Assembly (NCBI GenBank): GCA_041398965.1
Contig: JAWKTT010000026.1
Location: 3,250-67,249 of the forward strand
Direction of reading: 5' to 3'
Source: JAWKTT01 sp041398965
GTDB lineage: Bacteria > Planctomycetota > Planctomycetia > Planctomycetales > Planctomycetaceae
DNA length: 64,000 bases
This document shows, piece by piece, positions 57,045-64,000 of the stretch. The notes beneath the pieces were generated by a model that worked only from the letters and a program-made list of their open reading frames with translations, made no database searches and was not told the origin of the DNA. Positions within the stretch are counted from its first letter, which is position 1, and the number at the start of each line of letters is the position of its first letter. Position numbers and translations under genes: made by a program.

Positions 57045-57511
57045 CTTGCGTACTCCAGAAGATTGCGAATGGGCGTTGCGACGAACATCAGAAACGGCAG
57101 AACATCGACCCGAATGGTAGATGATGTGGTCGATCAAGTCGCCGTGAGCCTCGCCGGAACAGTCCGATCGAGACACAGGCAGCTTATCCTACGAAATCCG
57201 CCTCACCACTACCAACAGATTCGCCTGCCGTCCGACAAGATTTGAAAAATCGTGTCATCCGCACCAAAAGACTCCATGTTGGGAACAATGTTCACATCCC
57301 CACGATCATATCAACAGTCCGAAAAGCTCGACCAGAAACCACTGCCAAACACCCCTGACCCACCACCAATCCAATTAGACGGGAGCACCTACCCTGCGGA
57401 ACGGCCGACAATGTCTCCCCGCTGCTGGTTGATTGACCAGCGGGTTTTCTAGAGATACCCTTGTCTAATGAAGGTTGACGTTTGTCCCCTACCCCAGCAA
57501 GGACGGCGGTG
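57045..57511. promoter_or_regulatory. Divergent promoter region with a terminator-like hairpin in the DUF4062 leader
   Basis: A 467-base gap separates the minus-strand NHL gene and the plus-strand DUF4062 gene. At 57418-57450 a 7-bp stem CCCGCTG/CAGCGGG with a 13-base loop is followed by TTTTCT on the plus strand, about 60 bases before the DUF4062 start. No plus-strand gene precedes it, so it could act as an attenuator or end a small RNA. The rest shows no gene. Confidence 0.4.
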
Positions 57512-58720
57512 ATGGCGAAACAAATCACACAGATTACAATTTTTGTAGCATCCCCAAGCGATGTTGCCGCTGAAAGGACTGTCCTTGACGAAGTTGTTAC
57601 GGAGTTGAATGCTACTTTGGGAGATCACTTTGACCTCCAGCTAAGGTTGTTGAAATGGGAAAATGACGTACGTCCCGGATTTGGCGAAGACGCTCAAGAC
57701 GTAATCAATAATCAAATCGGCGACGACTACGATATATTCATCGGAATTATGTGTAGTAAGTTCGGAACACCGACCAAACGTGCTGGATCGGGAACTGAAG
57801 AGGAATTCCAGAGGGCTTATAGCCGGTGGGAGGCGAACAAAGACTTAGAGATAATGTTCTACTTCAAGAGTGAACTGCCTCCATTCGAACAAGTCGACCC
57901 AGATCAACTAGCGATTGTCGGAGCTTTCCGGAAGCATATTTCTGACTCTGGCGGTGCGTATAGCGCATTCACGACCACCGACGACTTCGTCAGAAAGGTG
58001 AAGCTGCACATATCTAGTGCTGTTGGCGAATGGAGGAAGAAGAACGCGTGCAATCAACCAGCCAACGAACTTAGAGTGACTCCGCAGTCTACGATCCTTA
58101 TTGAGGACCTACCGTACAATCCGCTTGCAAATCTTGAGGCTGTGGAGACCGAGGATGATGAAGCTGGTATTGTCGACCTGGTGGATGATATTACAACGTC
58201 GCTTCATGAAGCAGGAGTTATCATGAATCGCATGACAGAATCAACTGGGGTATTGGGAAATAATTTCAATAAGCGAGCGTTCGAGGTAACAAAGCTCCAT
58301 GAGTCAGGCGCTTCGAGGACGAGAGGGTTTAGGCGTATCATTAATCAATCTGCCGATGATATTGATATCTTTATTCGTCACATGAGGGTGGACATTCCTG
58401 AATTTTACAGGTGTCACAATAGTGCAATTGACGGCACGTCGCGGATGTTGATGCTTGCCAGCACAGTCTATCACGCTAATCCGAAAGCCGCTTCTGATAT
58501 GTCTAGAGTTTTAACTTCCTATAGGGATTCGATTTCAGGCGCTCTGGATAGTGCCAAGGCGTTTCAAGCGTCATTCATTGATTTTCCGTCCATTACTACG
58601 AAGTTTAATCGTGCTAAACGGAATGCAATCGCGGTGTTGGAGGATGTTGTTGTGCAGCTAACAATGGTGATTAGCCAGCTTGACGAAGCTATGCTGTTGT
58701 TGGGTGACGTGGATTTCTAG
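57512..58720 (+). CDS. DUF4062 (TIR-like) domain protein, foreign-looking
   Basis: The 402-residue product starts at ATG 57512 with AAGGA at normal spacing. The N-terminal ~150 residues match DUF4062: ITIFVASPSDVAAERTVLDEVVTELN, then DYDIFIGIMCSKFGTPTKRAGSGTEEEFQRAY. The rest is helical and of unknown type, with coiled-coil-like stretches. DUF4062 has a TIR-like fold and is often found in bacterial defence or signalling proteins. Codons and base composition are clearly more A/T-rich than the neighbours (frequent TTA, ATA, AGA), indicating recent transfer. A second, distinct DUF4062-like domain heads the STAND protein at 5.2-7.9 kb. Confidence 0.87.
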   Translation: MAKQITQITIFVASPSDVAAERTVLDEVVTELNATLGDHFDLQLRLLKWENDVRPGFGEDAQDVINNQIGDDYDIFIGIMCSKFGTPTKRAGSGTEEEFQRAYSRWEANKDLEIMFYFKSELPPFEQVDPDQLAIVGAFRKHISDSGGAYSAFTTTDDFVRKVKLHISSAVGEWRKKNACNQPANELRVTPQSTILIEDLPYNPLANLEAVETEDDEAGIVDLVDDITTSLHEAGVIMNRMTESTGVLGNNFNKRAFEVTKLHESGASRTRGFRRIINQSADDIDIFIRHMRVDIPEFYRCHNSAIDGTSRMLMLASTVYHANPKAASDMSRVLTSYRDSISGALDSAKAFQASFIDFPSITTKFNRAKRNAIAVLEDVVVQLTMVISQLDEAMLLLGDVDF

Positions 58721-58997
58721 TGGTGATCGTTTACTTCTTGAGGTGGGCTGGGTGGGGGATGCCACTGCTCTGTGAGCCGTGTAGGTGTTGTGGACGCTCT
58801 CGTAGATTCATTTCAATGCCACTGAATCAACCGCTGAGCATGTCCCGGTTCGTTGATTGCTCGGCTTTTCGTTAGATGTTCGAGTTCGTCTGCTTTTATT
58901 TGAACACCCCTTTACTCAGTCTCCTCTTCCACGATTTGCACGTCTCACAGGCCCGTGGCACCCAAATCAATTAACCTAAACCCGGTCATCCCGTCAC

Positions 58998-59342
58998 TCA
59001 ACGCTCCCACGACGAACAGGCGAATAGGTTATAACCCTTCACTACGGTGTCGTATCTTTCAGGGTCGGTCTCCTTCAGGTTCAGCAGCGACTCAACTCGC
59101 TCGCATGCATTAATCATTAACTCTCTCATCTCTTCATCCGATATTCGGCTCAACGAATCGTCTTCGAGAAGATTAGAGTGTACTCCAGCGTGTAGGTTCT
59201 CTAGCGGCCCGTTTCGGAACGCCCATGCTACAATGGCATTTGCTTCGTCTCGAATGGTGAAGCCACCAGGAAAACGTTCCTCGAGAAGTTTATGTGGAAA
59301 CGCGGGTTGTTGGTCCATGAAAAGCACTCCGGGTGAGTTCAT
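58998..59342 (-). CDS. Unknown small accessory protein
   Basis: The 114-residue product starts at the ATG at 59342, only 5 bases after a GTTAGGC box, again the cassette-type placement. The product is mixed helical (ISDEEMRELMINACERVESLLNLKETDPERY) with FPGGFTIRDEANAIVAWAFRNGPLENLHAG. I do not recognise it. A later ATG (MDQQPAF) is a possible alternative start. It lies between the DUF4062 gene and a second small gene on the same strand. About 280 bases of gap before it hold nothing recognised. Confidence 0.6.
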   Translation of the reverse strand: MNSPGVLFMDQQPAFPHKLLEERFPGGFTIRDEANAIVAWAFRNGPLENLHAGVHSNLLEDDSLSRISDEEMRELMINACERVESLLNLKETDPERYDTVVKGYNLFACSSWER

Positions 59343-59347
59343 CCGCC

Positions 59348-59395
59348 GCCTAACGTCACGCCGCTCTACCACGAGCGGCCACTCCCATGCTACCG
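59348..59395 (-). mobile_element. Possible short attC-like site between two small accessory genes
   Basis: A perfect 7-bp stem GCCGCTC/GAGCGGC (59360-59366 with 59373-59379) has a 6-base loop. It is preceded on the plus strand by GCCTAAC (59348-59354), whose minus-strand form GTTAGGC matches the crossover consensus. The opposite box (GCTACCGC) is poor, and the stop codon of the next gene is at its edge. The compact size and imperfect outer box make it tentative. Confidence 0.4.
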
Positions 59396-59830
59396 CATGC
59401 GCCGTCCGACCTTCCGCTCCTCAATAGTAATCCCGTAACTCTCGAAGAGTTCCATAAGTTCTTCAGCTTCACTCTTGAAGGAGGTGGAACCGCTGTGGCG
59501 TATCCCGTCCTTCCCCCTGAATTCATACGAAACATACCTGAAACCGCCCCGCGGGCCAACTGCACAGACGACGTTCGTCGCCGACCGGAGTGCTTCGTGG
59601 TGTTCGACTTTCCGTGCTTCCACTTCTGCAATGTACTCCGCATCGATGATCTCTAGCGAATCCCAGAGAATATCGAACTGGCCGCTGGCTGGAAAAAGCA
59701 CCGGGACAAAGCGGTCGCTTGTCCTGCTCCACAATCCGGCACTTTGCGTCGTATGACCCTCCGCGCCGATGACGAGGGAAGGGTGATACCTTGTCAGGTC
59801 CGCCGTCAACCGGACTCGTATCGATCTCAT
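59390..59830 (-). CDS. Unknown accessory protein
   Basis: The 146-residue product starts at ATG 59830; a GTG one codon earlier is possible. It is a soluble mixed alpha/beta protein (SIRVRLTADLTRYHPSLVIGAEGHTTQ, then FVPVLFPASGQFDILWDSLEIID) with a region of positively charged residues at the end (EERKVGRRMR). Not recognised. The TAG stop touches the attC-like site. Being on the same strand and next to another small gene with a cassette-type boundary, it is probably part of the same transferred group. Confidence 0.6.
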   Translation of the reverse strand: MRSIRVRLTADLTRYHPSLVIGAEGHTTQSAGLWSRTSDRFVPVLFPASGQFDILWDSLEIIDAEYIAEVEARKVEHHEALRSATNVVCAVGPRGGFRYVSYEFRGKDGIRHSGSTSFKSEAEELMELFESYGITIEERKVGRRMR

Positions 59831-60587
59831 CACTACGCCTCGTCGACCTCGCTAGTTCACGCAACCTGAAGCACCTCAGACTTCCTTTGGGGATTGTTGA
59901 TGGGAATCGGGCTTTTATGCAAGGGGAATGGCCTTACTTCGCTTCAAGGGGCCCGATTGTTTGTTGAACACAAAGTGTCGAAAGCGATAAGTGGAACGGC
60001 CGGTCGTTCCTCTGTCTTCGCAACAATAGGGCGACGAAACGCCCAGACACAGGAAGTCAGACAGGAGCCTGTGCTGGCTGTGTTGTCACGTCGGGCTACG
60101 ACTGACGCGATAGCGAAACTTCAAGGGCCGGAGCCCGAGATTGTTCGGCACAATGACTGCGGAGGCGTCAGCCGACGTGAGGCACCTTTTCCCTCACTGG
60201 AAGGCCGTAGAGTGTAGGAGCGTCGACAGTGGGGGAGAGGGAGAGGTGTGGATTAATCCTCAGTGAAGAATCGTGCCGGACTGTAATCGTGCCGGACGGT
60301 ACTGGGCGGGAGCCTGTCCTGCTACTGGAACAACTGGAACAGCGTTGGTTGTTAGCGCATAGCAGCGTAATTTCGCGACCGCTCTTCAGTTCCCGTAGTA
60401 AACCGCTCCTTGAAGCGGGCGGACGTTTATGGTGTTTGCTGTCGTGAATCCTCTGCGTCGCACCGGGCTGTATGTCCTGCACAGACAATGAGGGGGTCGG
60501 GCACAAGCCTATGCCAAGGGGGGAAACACTCCTGAAGAAGCCAGTTGTCTCGGCAGGATTCTGCCATGTTGGCTGGCCCGGGGGACT
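59831..60587. other. Repeat-like non-coding region, about 750 bases
   Basis: No gene fits. There are repeats of the types GGAGCCTGT...CTG and TCGTGCCGGAC (twice near 60273-60297) and palindromes such as AAGGGCCGGAGCCC. It looks like a patch of degenerate planctomycete palindromic repeats. The rightmost part is the 3' side of the ABM gene. Confidence 0.5.
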
Positions 60588-60875
60588 TCAGACGAGCAGA
60601 TCGGAAGGGTGAGCGGTGCGAGAGACGAGGGGGATGACCTGTGGCAGGTAGATTTCCTGCACGACTCGTCCCTCCTTGTGCAGCATCCAAGCGGCTTCCG
60701 ACTCCCAGCGTTCGCAGAGGATGAACAGCGTTGGCTCGGTCCGGGAATGGCACGCTTCGTAGCTGATACAACCCGGCTCTTCTCGCGAACGTCGACCACA
60801 CTCAGTCAACAGTGAGGCGACCTTGGCAATGTTGTCAGGGTCCTGCACAGTCAAGACGACGTTCAAGCAAAACAT
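60588..60875 (-). CDS. Antibiotic biosynthesis monooxygenase (ABM) domain protein
   Basis: The 95-residue product has the ABM fold pattern: MFCLNVVLTVQDPDNIAKVASLLTECGRRSREEPGCISYEACHS, then EPTLFILCERWESEAAWMLHKEG. Members are small dimeric oxygenases or heme-degrading relatives; most have no proven reaction. The ATG at 60875 is preceded by GAGAAGG. It lies just downstream of rplU on the minus strand, in the place where rpmA is usually found, but separated by a hairpin. Confidence 0.87.
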   Translation of the reverse strand: MFCLNVVLTVQDPDNIAKVASLLTECGRRSREEPGCISYEACHSRTEPTLFILCERWESEAAWMLHKEGRVVQEIYLPQVIPLVSRTAHPSDLLV

Positions 60876-60964
60876 CACAGAGACCTTCTCTCGATGGCCA
60901 TTCGACAACGGTTCGCAATCCAGAATCAACGTCGAGCGTCGACGGGGACTTGTCGCACCCAGCT

Positions 60965-61000
60965 TTTCGCCCCACACATCCTAAAAAGCGTGGGGCGAAA
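60965..61000 (-). terminator. GCCCCAC-type hairpin after rplU
   Basis: A perfect 11-bp stem TTTCGCCCCAC/GTGGGGCGAAA with a 14-base loop lies 13 bases past the rplU stop. No T-tract follows. Likely the end of the rplU transcript. Confidence 0.7.
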
Positions 61001-61012
61001 CGGGCGATTGCG

Positions 61013-61366
61013 TTACTCGGCGGCAGGTGCAGTGACGACTTCCAAACCGGGAACCGAGATGCTGCCGATCTTGACGGTGGTGTATTTCTGGCGGTGACCG
61101 GTGTGACGGCGGGAGTTCTTACGGCGACGGAGTTTGCCGATTTCCAGCTTGACACCCTTCTTAATCGGTTCGATCACGGTTGCTTCGACGGTGGCCGACT
61201 CGATGACCGGAGCACCCAGAATGCTGGCCCCACCGGCGTTTGCCAGCAGCACGCGATCCAAAGTCAATGTCTGTCCGACTTCCACACCAGCCTTCAGGTC
61301 GAGGGTGACGACATCACCTTCGCTGACACGGATTTGATGGCCACTTTCTTCGATAATCGCAAACAT
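61013..61366 (-). CDS. rplU: 50S ribosomal protein L21
   Basis: A ribosomal large-subunit protein that binds 23S rRNA. The 117-residue product begins MFAIIEESGHQIRVSEGDVVTLD and contains GAPVIESATVEATVIEPIKKGVKLEIGKLRRRKNSRRHTGHRQKYTTVKI, the L21 signature (KRRRKNYRRKxGHRQ-type). Length is slightly above the usual 103 because of a ~13-residue extension at the C-terminus (PGLEVVTAPAAE). In most bacteria rpmA (L27) follows directly; here it does not. Confidence 0.95.
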   Translation of the reverse strand: MFAIIEESGHQIRVSEGDVVTLDLKAGVEVGQTLTLDRVLLANAGGASILGAPVIESATVEATVIEPIKKGVKLEIGKLRRRKNSRRHTGHRQKYTTVKIGSISVPGLEVVTAPAAE

Positions 61367-61480
61367 CTTATACTCACCACGTTACGGAGATTCGCCGCAG
61401 AAGGACTTCGGAACGGAGAAGCGTAACGATTCTCACCAGAGAACGCCAGTGTTCTGATGGATTTTTCCCTCGACACCCCA

Positions 61481-62416
61481 TCACTCACTGCCGACAGCCA
61501 CAGATGGCACTTTTGTTGTCTCTTCGGGCAACTCGTCGGGGGAATATCGCAAGAGGCCGACGCCGCTCACCCCCACCAGCAGCAGCACCGCGAGGCGGAA
61601 CAACTTTTCCGAGACACGATCGGCCAATCTCGCAGCCATCCAGTACCCCAAGAGCATACAGGGGATGCCCCACATTGCCCAGGCTAGCACCTCTGTGGTG
61701 ATGTGTCCTCGGAGGGCGAACAGGCCAAATTTGAAGTAGGAGACCAGAATCAACGCGCCCGAGGCGAACGCCCGAAACTGGTTTGGCGTCCAGCTTTGCC
61801 GCGTGCCATAGAGGACGATCGGAGGCCCGGGAATCCCAATCGCCCCATGCAAAACCCCGGCACAGCCCCCGGCGACCAGTCCCCAACCGATCCCCGGTCC
61901 GGTCCCGCTTGAGGGGGGCGAGTCGTCGACGTTGTTCCTCGTTTCCTTTGGGGCGATTTCCGGAGTCGGGGAAGTCTCAATGGCAGTCAGGTTTCTTTCG
62001 GGTGGGTCGAGCGGTTGGGTGCCTCTCCGGAGGGTGTCAACCACGAGAATCAGGAGTAGCACCCCGCTCATCCGAGCGAGGCCGACGGCTGAGAACTCTT
62101 CAAAGATGATCATTCCCATTGGCAACCCGATCATCGCCCCCGACAACGTGGCCAACATGCGTCGGCGGTCGATCTGTCGATAGAATTGCGTCACCACGAG
62201 CGACGAAGGGAGCAACGAAGCGACCGACATCACCAGGATCGCAAGGTGAATCGATTCCGATCCTTCGCGCAAGGTGGTGAAGAGGAACGTCAACAGGCTT
62301 AGTGTTGAGAGCGCGAATCCGAAGCCCAAGAGTCGTTGCACGAACGAGGCGAACATCAGTGTTGCACCGATCGCCACTGGTAGCAGCCAGCCATGCTCGA
62401 AGAGGGGGGAGAACAT
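61481..62416 (-). CDS. TauE/SafE family membrane transporter (sulfite exporter-like)
   Basis: The 311-residue product has about eight hydrophobic segments and two family repeats (GATLMFASFVQRLLGFGFALSTL near the N-terminus; GCAGVLHGAIGIPGPPIVLYGTRQ in the second half). The central loop (~135-175) is Pro/Ser-rich. TauE-type proteins move sulfite, organosulfonates or other anions; the substrate is unknown. It is 35 bases downstream of mqnA on the same strand and is likely co-transcribed. Confidence 0.9.
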   Translation of the reverse strand: MFSPLFEHGWLLPVAIGATLMFASFVQRLLGFGFALSTLSLLTFLFTTLREGSESIHLAILVMSVASLLPSSLVVTQFYRQIDRRRMLATLSGAMIGLPMGMIIFEEFSAVGLARMSGVLLLILVVDTLRRGTQPLDPPERNLTAIETSPTPEIAPKETRNNVDDSPPSSGTGPGIGWGLVAGGCAGVLHGAIGIPGPPIVLYGTRQSWTPNQFRAFASGALILVSYFKFGLFALRGHITTEVLAWAMWGIPCMLLGYWMAARLADRVSEKLFRLAVLLLVGVSGVGLLRYSPDELPEETTKVPSVAVGSE

Positions 62417-62451
62417 GCGTCCGCAAGACCTTGGTGAACGAATGCTCGAAA

Positions 62452-63321
62452 TTAGACGTGAACCTGGACAACGTTGCCGCCCACGGGGAGACGGGGTGCC
62501 TTGGGAGAAAGCTGCAATTCGGGAATCAACTGATGTTTTGCGACGAGCGATCTAAACAAGGCAAGCCCTTGTCGTTCCGCTGGACCGAGTTGAAAATGCA
62601 GGTTTTTCGTCAGGTAGTTGTGCGCTTCCTCGGTCGACAAATGGAGATGAGGTGCCTCCCGACTCGCAATTTCTGCGGCCCGTTCCACACCACGATCCCT
62701 CGCGGCAGAAAGAGCTTCCCCGACCACTTCCAACCCCACTGCATCCCGGGTGACCCACATGGCAAAGACGAAGGGCAATCCCGTCCACTCTGTCCACTCG
62801 GTCCCAAGGTCCCAGACCGTATGAAACTGCTCGACCGGAGGCTGCATTGCCCGGTCGCCAATCAACAACACGGCATCGGCTTGACAATCGCCCAGACCAC
62901 TCTGCATAGGAAGTCGAGTGATCTGCGGAGAGACGCCGTATCGTTCTTCGAGCATCACCCGGACTAGGGCCGCACTCGTTCGAGACCCTTCATCCAAGGC
63001 GAGCGTCTGAATCTCACCCGGATGGACTCGACAGTACAGTTTGACGCTGAAGACCGGCCCCCGAGTTGCCACACAGGCATCTGAGAGGATCTCGTATTGG
63101 GGATCGGCAAACGATTCAACCGACGGAATCAACGCCACATCCAGCTGTCCCGACGCGAGGGCATCGGCCAGGCGGCTCGGGTAATCGAGTCGAATCGTCG
63201 CTTGCGGCAGAAAGTCGCCGAGACCCTCAATCAGCGGCTTCGAGTTCAGATAACTGACCGCGCCGATCTGCAACGCTTCGTCCCCGTCCATGTCGTCAAA
63301 ATAGTTCTGTGCCTGAATCAT
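62452..63321 (-). CDS. mqnA: Chorismate dehydratase, futalosine menaquinone pathway
   Basis: MqnA converts chorismate to 3-enolpyruvyl-benzoate, the first step of the futalosine route to menaquinone. The 289-residue product has the family start IGAVSYLNSKPLIEGL, then LDVALIPSVESFADP and FSVKLYCRVHPGEIQTLALDEGSRTSAALVRVMLEERYG, then ADAVLLIGDRAM. These match the substrate-binding-protein-like MqnA fold. The first ATG (63321) is used; ATG 63291 is an alternative. The other mqn genes are not here. Confidence 0.93.
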   Translation of the reverse strand: MIQAQNYFDDMDGDEALQIGAVSYLNSKPLIEGLGDFLPQATIRLDYPSRLADALASGQLDVALIPSVESFADPQYEILSDACVATRGPVFSVKLYCRVHPGEIQTLALDEGSRTSAALVRVMLEERYGVSPQITRLPMQSGLGDCQADAVLLIGDRAMQPPVEQFHTVWDLGTEWTEWTGLPFVFAMWVTRDAVGLEVVGEALSAARDRGVERAAEIASREAPHLHLSTEEAHNYLTKNLHFQLGPAERQGLALFRSLVAKHQLIPELQLSPKAPRLPVGGNVVQVHV

Positions 63322-63363
63322 GATCGTCTCACGAGCCCGCGAGTCTGCCGAGTCTACACGTTT

Positions 63364-63756
63364 TCACTGATCTTTCGCAATCCGACCCAGCCAGTAATCA
63401 AACCGCAGTTCCGACTGGAACTCAACAGGCGACTCTTCCAATTCGGCAATGGCACTTCCCCTATTCCCCATGAAGAATGCCCCTGCCCGGCAAGCGGGGG
63501 ATAAGAGAATGAAGGTTGCAGTGGAACCGTCAGACTGATTCCCGGAGGAGTCGTCGTCCGACAAACACAAGCCGTTCACCGTCAGATCCGAGCTACCCTC
63601 AAACAGTTGGAACAGTTCGCAGCTCGCGATGATCTCCCACAGACAATCCGCGACCCCAAATTGATGGAACTGAACGGCAACTCTTGTAACGGAAACAGAA
63701 CCGTTGAGAGAAAACCCGAGAGAATGCCGCCATGGTGAGGGGGATTCCTTTGGCAA
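63364..63756 (-). CDS. Possible hypothetical protein, 130 residues
   Basis: A long open frame on the minus strand starts with a TTG and no clear ribosome site. The product has protein-like composition (VAVQFHQFGVADCLWEIIASCELFQLFEGSSDLTVNGLCLSDDD, then ATFILLSPACRAGAFFMGNRGSAIAELEE) but no recognisable family. It could be the C-terminal part of a larger, frameshifted gene, since another frame carries convincing sequence just upstream at 63765-63857. Low confidence. Confidence 0.35.
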   Translation of the reverse strand: MPKESPSPWRHSLGFSLNGSVSVTRVAVQFHQFGVADCLWEIIASCELFQLFEGSSDLTVNGLCLSDDDSSGNQSDGSTATFILLSPACRAGAFFMGNRGSAIAELEESPVEFQSELRFDYWLGRIAKDQ

Positions 63757-63764
63757 TGGGGGTC

Positions 63765-63857
63765 TCAGGATTGTTTCAAGTCATCGCGATTCAACTTTGC
63801 CCACTTTTCGTCCCCATCGAACCGTTCGAGCGACAACTCCGCCTTGTCGGCGTGCAT
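63765..63857 (-). CDS. Possible gene tail or short ORF near the window edge
   Basis: A short frame ending SLERFDGDEKWAKLNRDDLKQS has strongly protein-like content (acidic/basic alternation). It extends upstream beyond the ATG at 63857 with sensible residues (DHQTARITIRG) until an in-frame stop near 63927. It may be a gene whose start lies in an altered frame, or a short coupled gene before the 63756 frame. The window ends too soon to decide. Confidence 0.3.
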   Translation of the reverse strand: MHADKAELSLERFDGDEKWAKLNRDDLKQS

Positions 63858-64000
63858 TCCCCGGATTGTGATCCTCGCCGTCTGGTGATCTTTGCTGTCA
63901 GCCTCTCCCTCTCCCCCGCTATCGACGTCCCTATTTCAAAGGACTCTGCAGCGGGGGAGACAGAATGGAAGGACCGGCGATCACTGGGTGCGTGGGTTAG

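Overview
The window looks like a chromosomal stretch from a member of the Planctomycetota. The basis is combined gene content: a long Ser/Thr kinase with an extracytoplasmic repeat domain, secreted beta-propeller proteins including one of the W-P-Q-W-R-G-P type, a formylglycine sulfatase, a TPR/gluzincin protease, HpnH (hopanoids), KdsB (Kdo-type LPS), MqnA (futalosine menaquinone route), and FlhA/FlhF/FliA. Genes lie on both strands in short runs separated by repeat-bearing gaps. No phage, insertion sequence, CRISPR array or rRNA was seen. There is one tRNA, tRNA-Val(UAC).

Layout. 0.2-4.8 kb: flagellar export and regulation (flhA, flhF, fliA), closed by a good intrinsic terminator. 5.2-7.9 kb: a STAND NTPase with a TIR/DUF4062-like N-terminus and five near-identical 120-bp TPR repeats. 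8.0-13.1 kb: scpA, a glucan phosphorylase and a CoA-disulfide-reductase/rhodanese fusion. 13.1-15.8 kb: accessory island 1, with two unknown genes separated by an attC site. 16.2-28.5 kb: mostly ordinary chromosome (barrel-like protein, RbsD/FucU, Tex, serine hydrolase, methyltransferase, a fabG/ACP/dehydratase group, tRNA-Val, photolyase, HpnH). 28.7-32.0 kb: accessory island 2, with SUKH, DUF5662 and other small genes on one strand, and attC sites between them. 32.5-57 kb: TPR protease, sugar isomerase/epimerase, pyrG-kdsB, a WXG100-like pair, a WD40-type protein, a small membrane protein coupled to an isoprenylcysteine-methyltransferase-like gene, sulfatase, kinase, and a four-gene propeller/periplasmic-binding/flavin-reductase run. 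57.5-59.8 kb: a foreign-looking DUF4062 gene and a possible third cassette pair. 60.6-63.9 kb: ABM monooxygenase, rplU, TauE-like exporter, mqnA and gene remnants.

The most notable signal is integron-like. At 14672-14761 and 30736-30827 there are two convincing attC recombination sites, with long stems interrupted by extrahelical bases. Further degenerate or half sites sit 5-22 bases upstream of the other small accessory genes. All of those genes lie on the minus strand with very short leaders. No integrase gene is in the window, so these look like clusters of attC sites lacking an integrase. Two of the three cassette runs, and part of the second, end at copies of one shared element with a fixed boundary (TAATCGGG on the minus strand).

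The second signal is a set of short dispersed structured elements with gene-end placement. One family has four copies, all on the plus strand just after plus-strand stop codons, with a compensated base pair in its hairpin. A second family (GCCCCAC/GTGGGGC hairpins) has five copies, all just after minus-strand stop codons. A third is a long inverted repeat in three copies.
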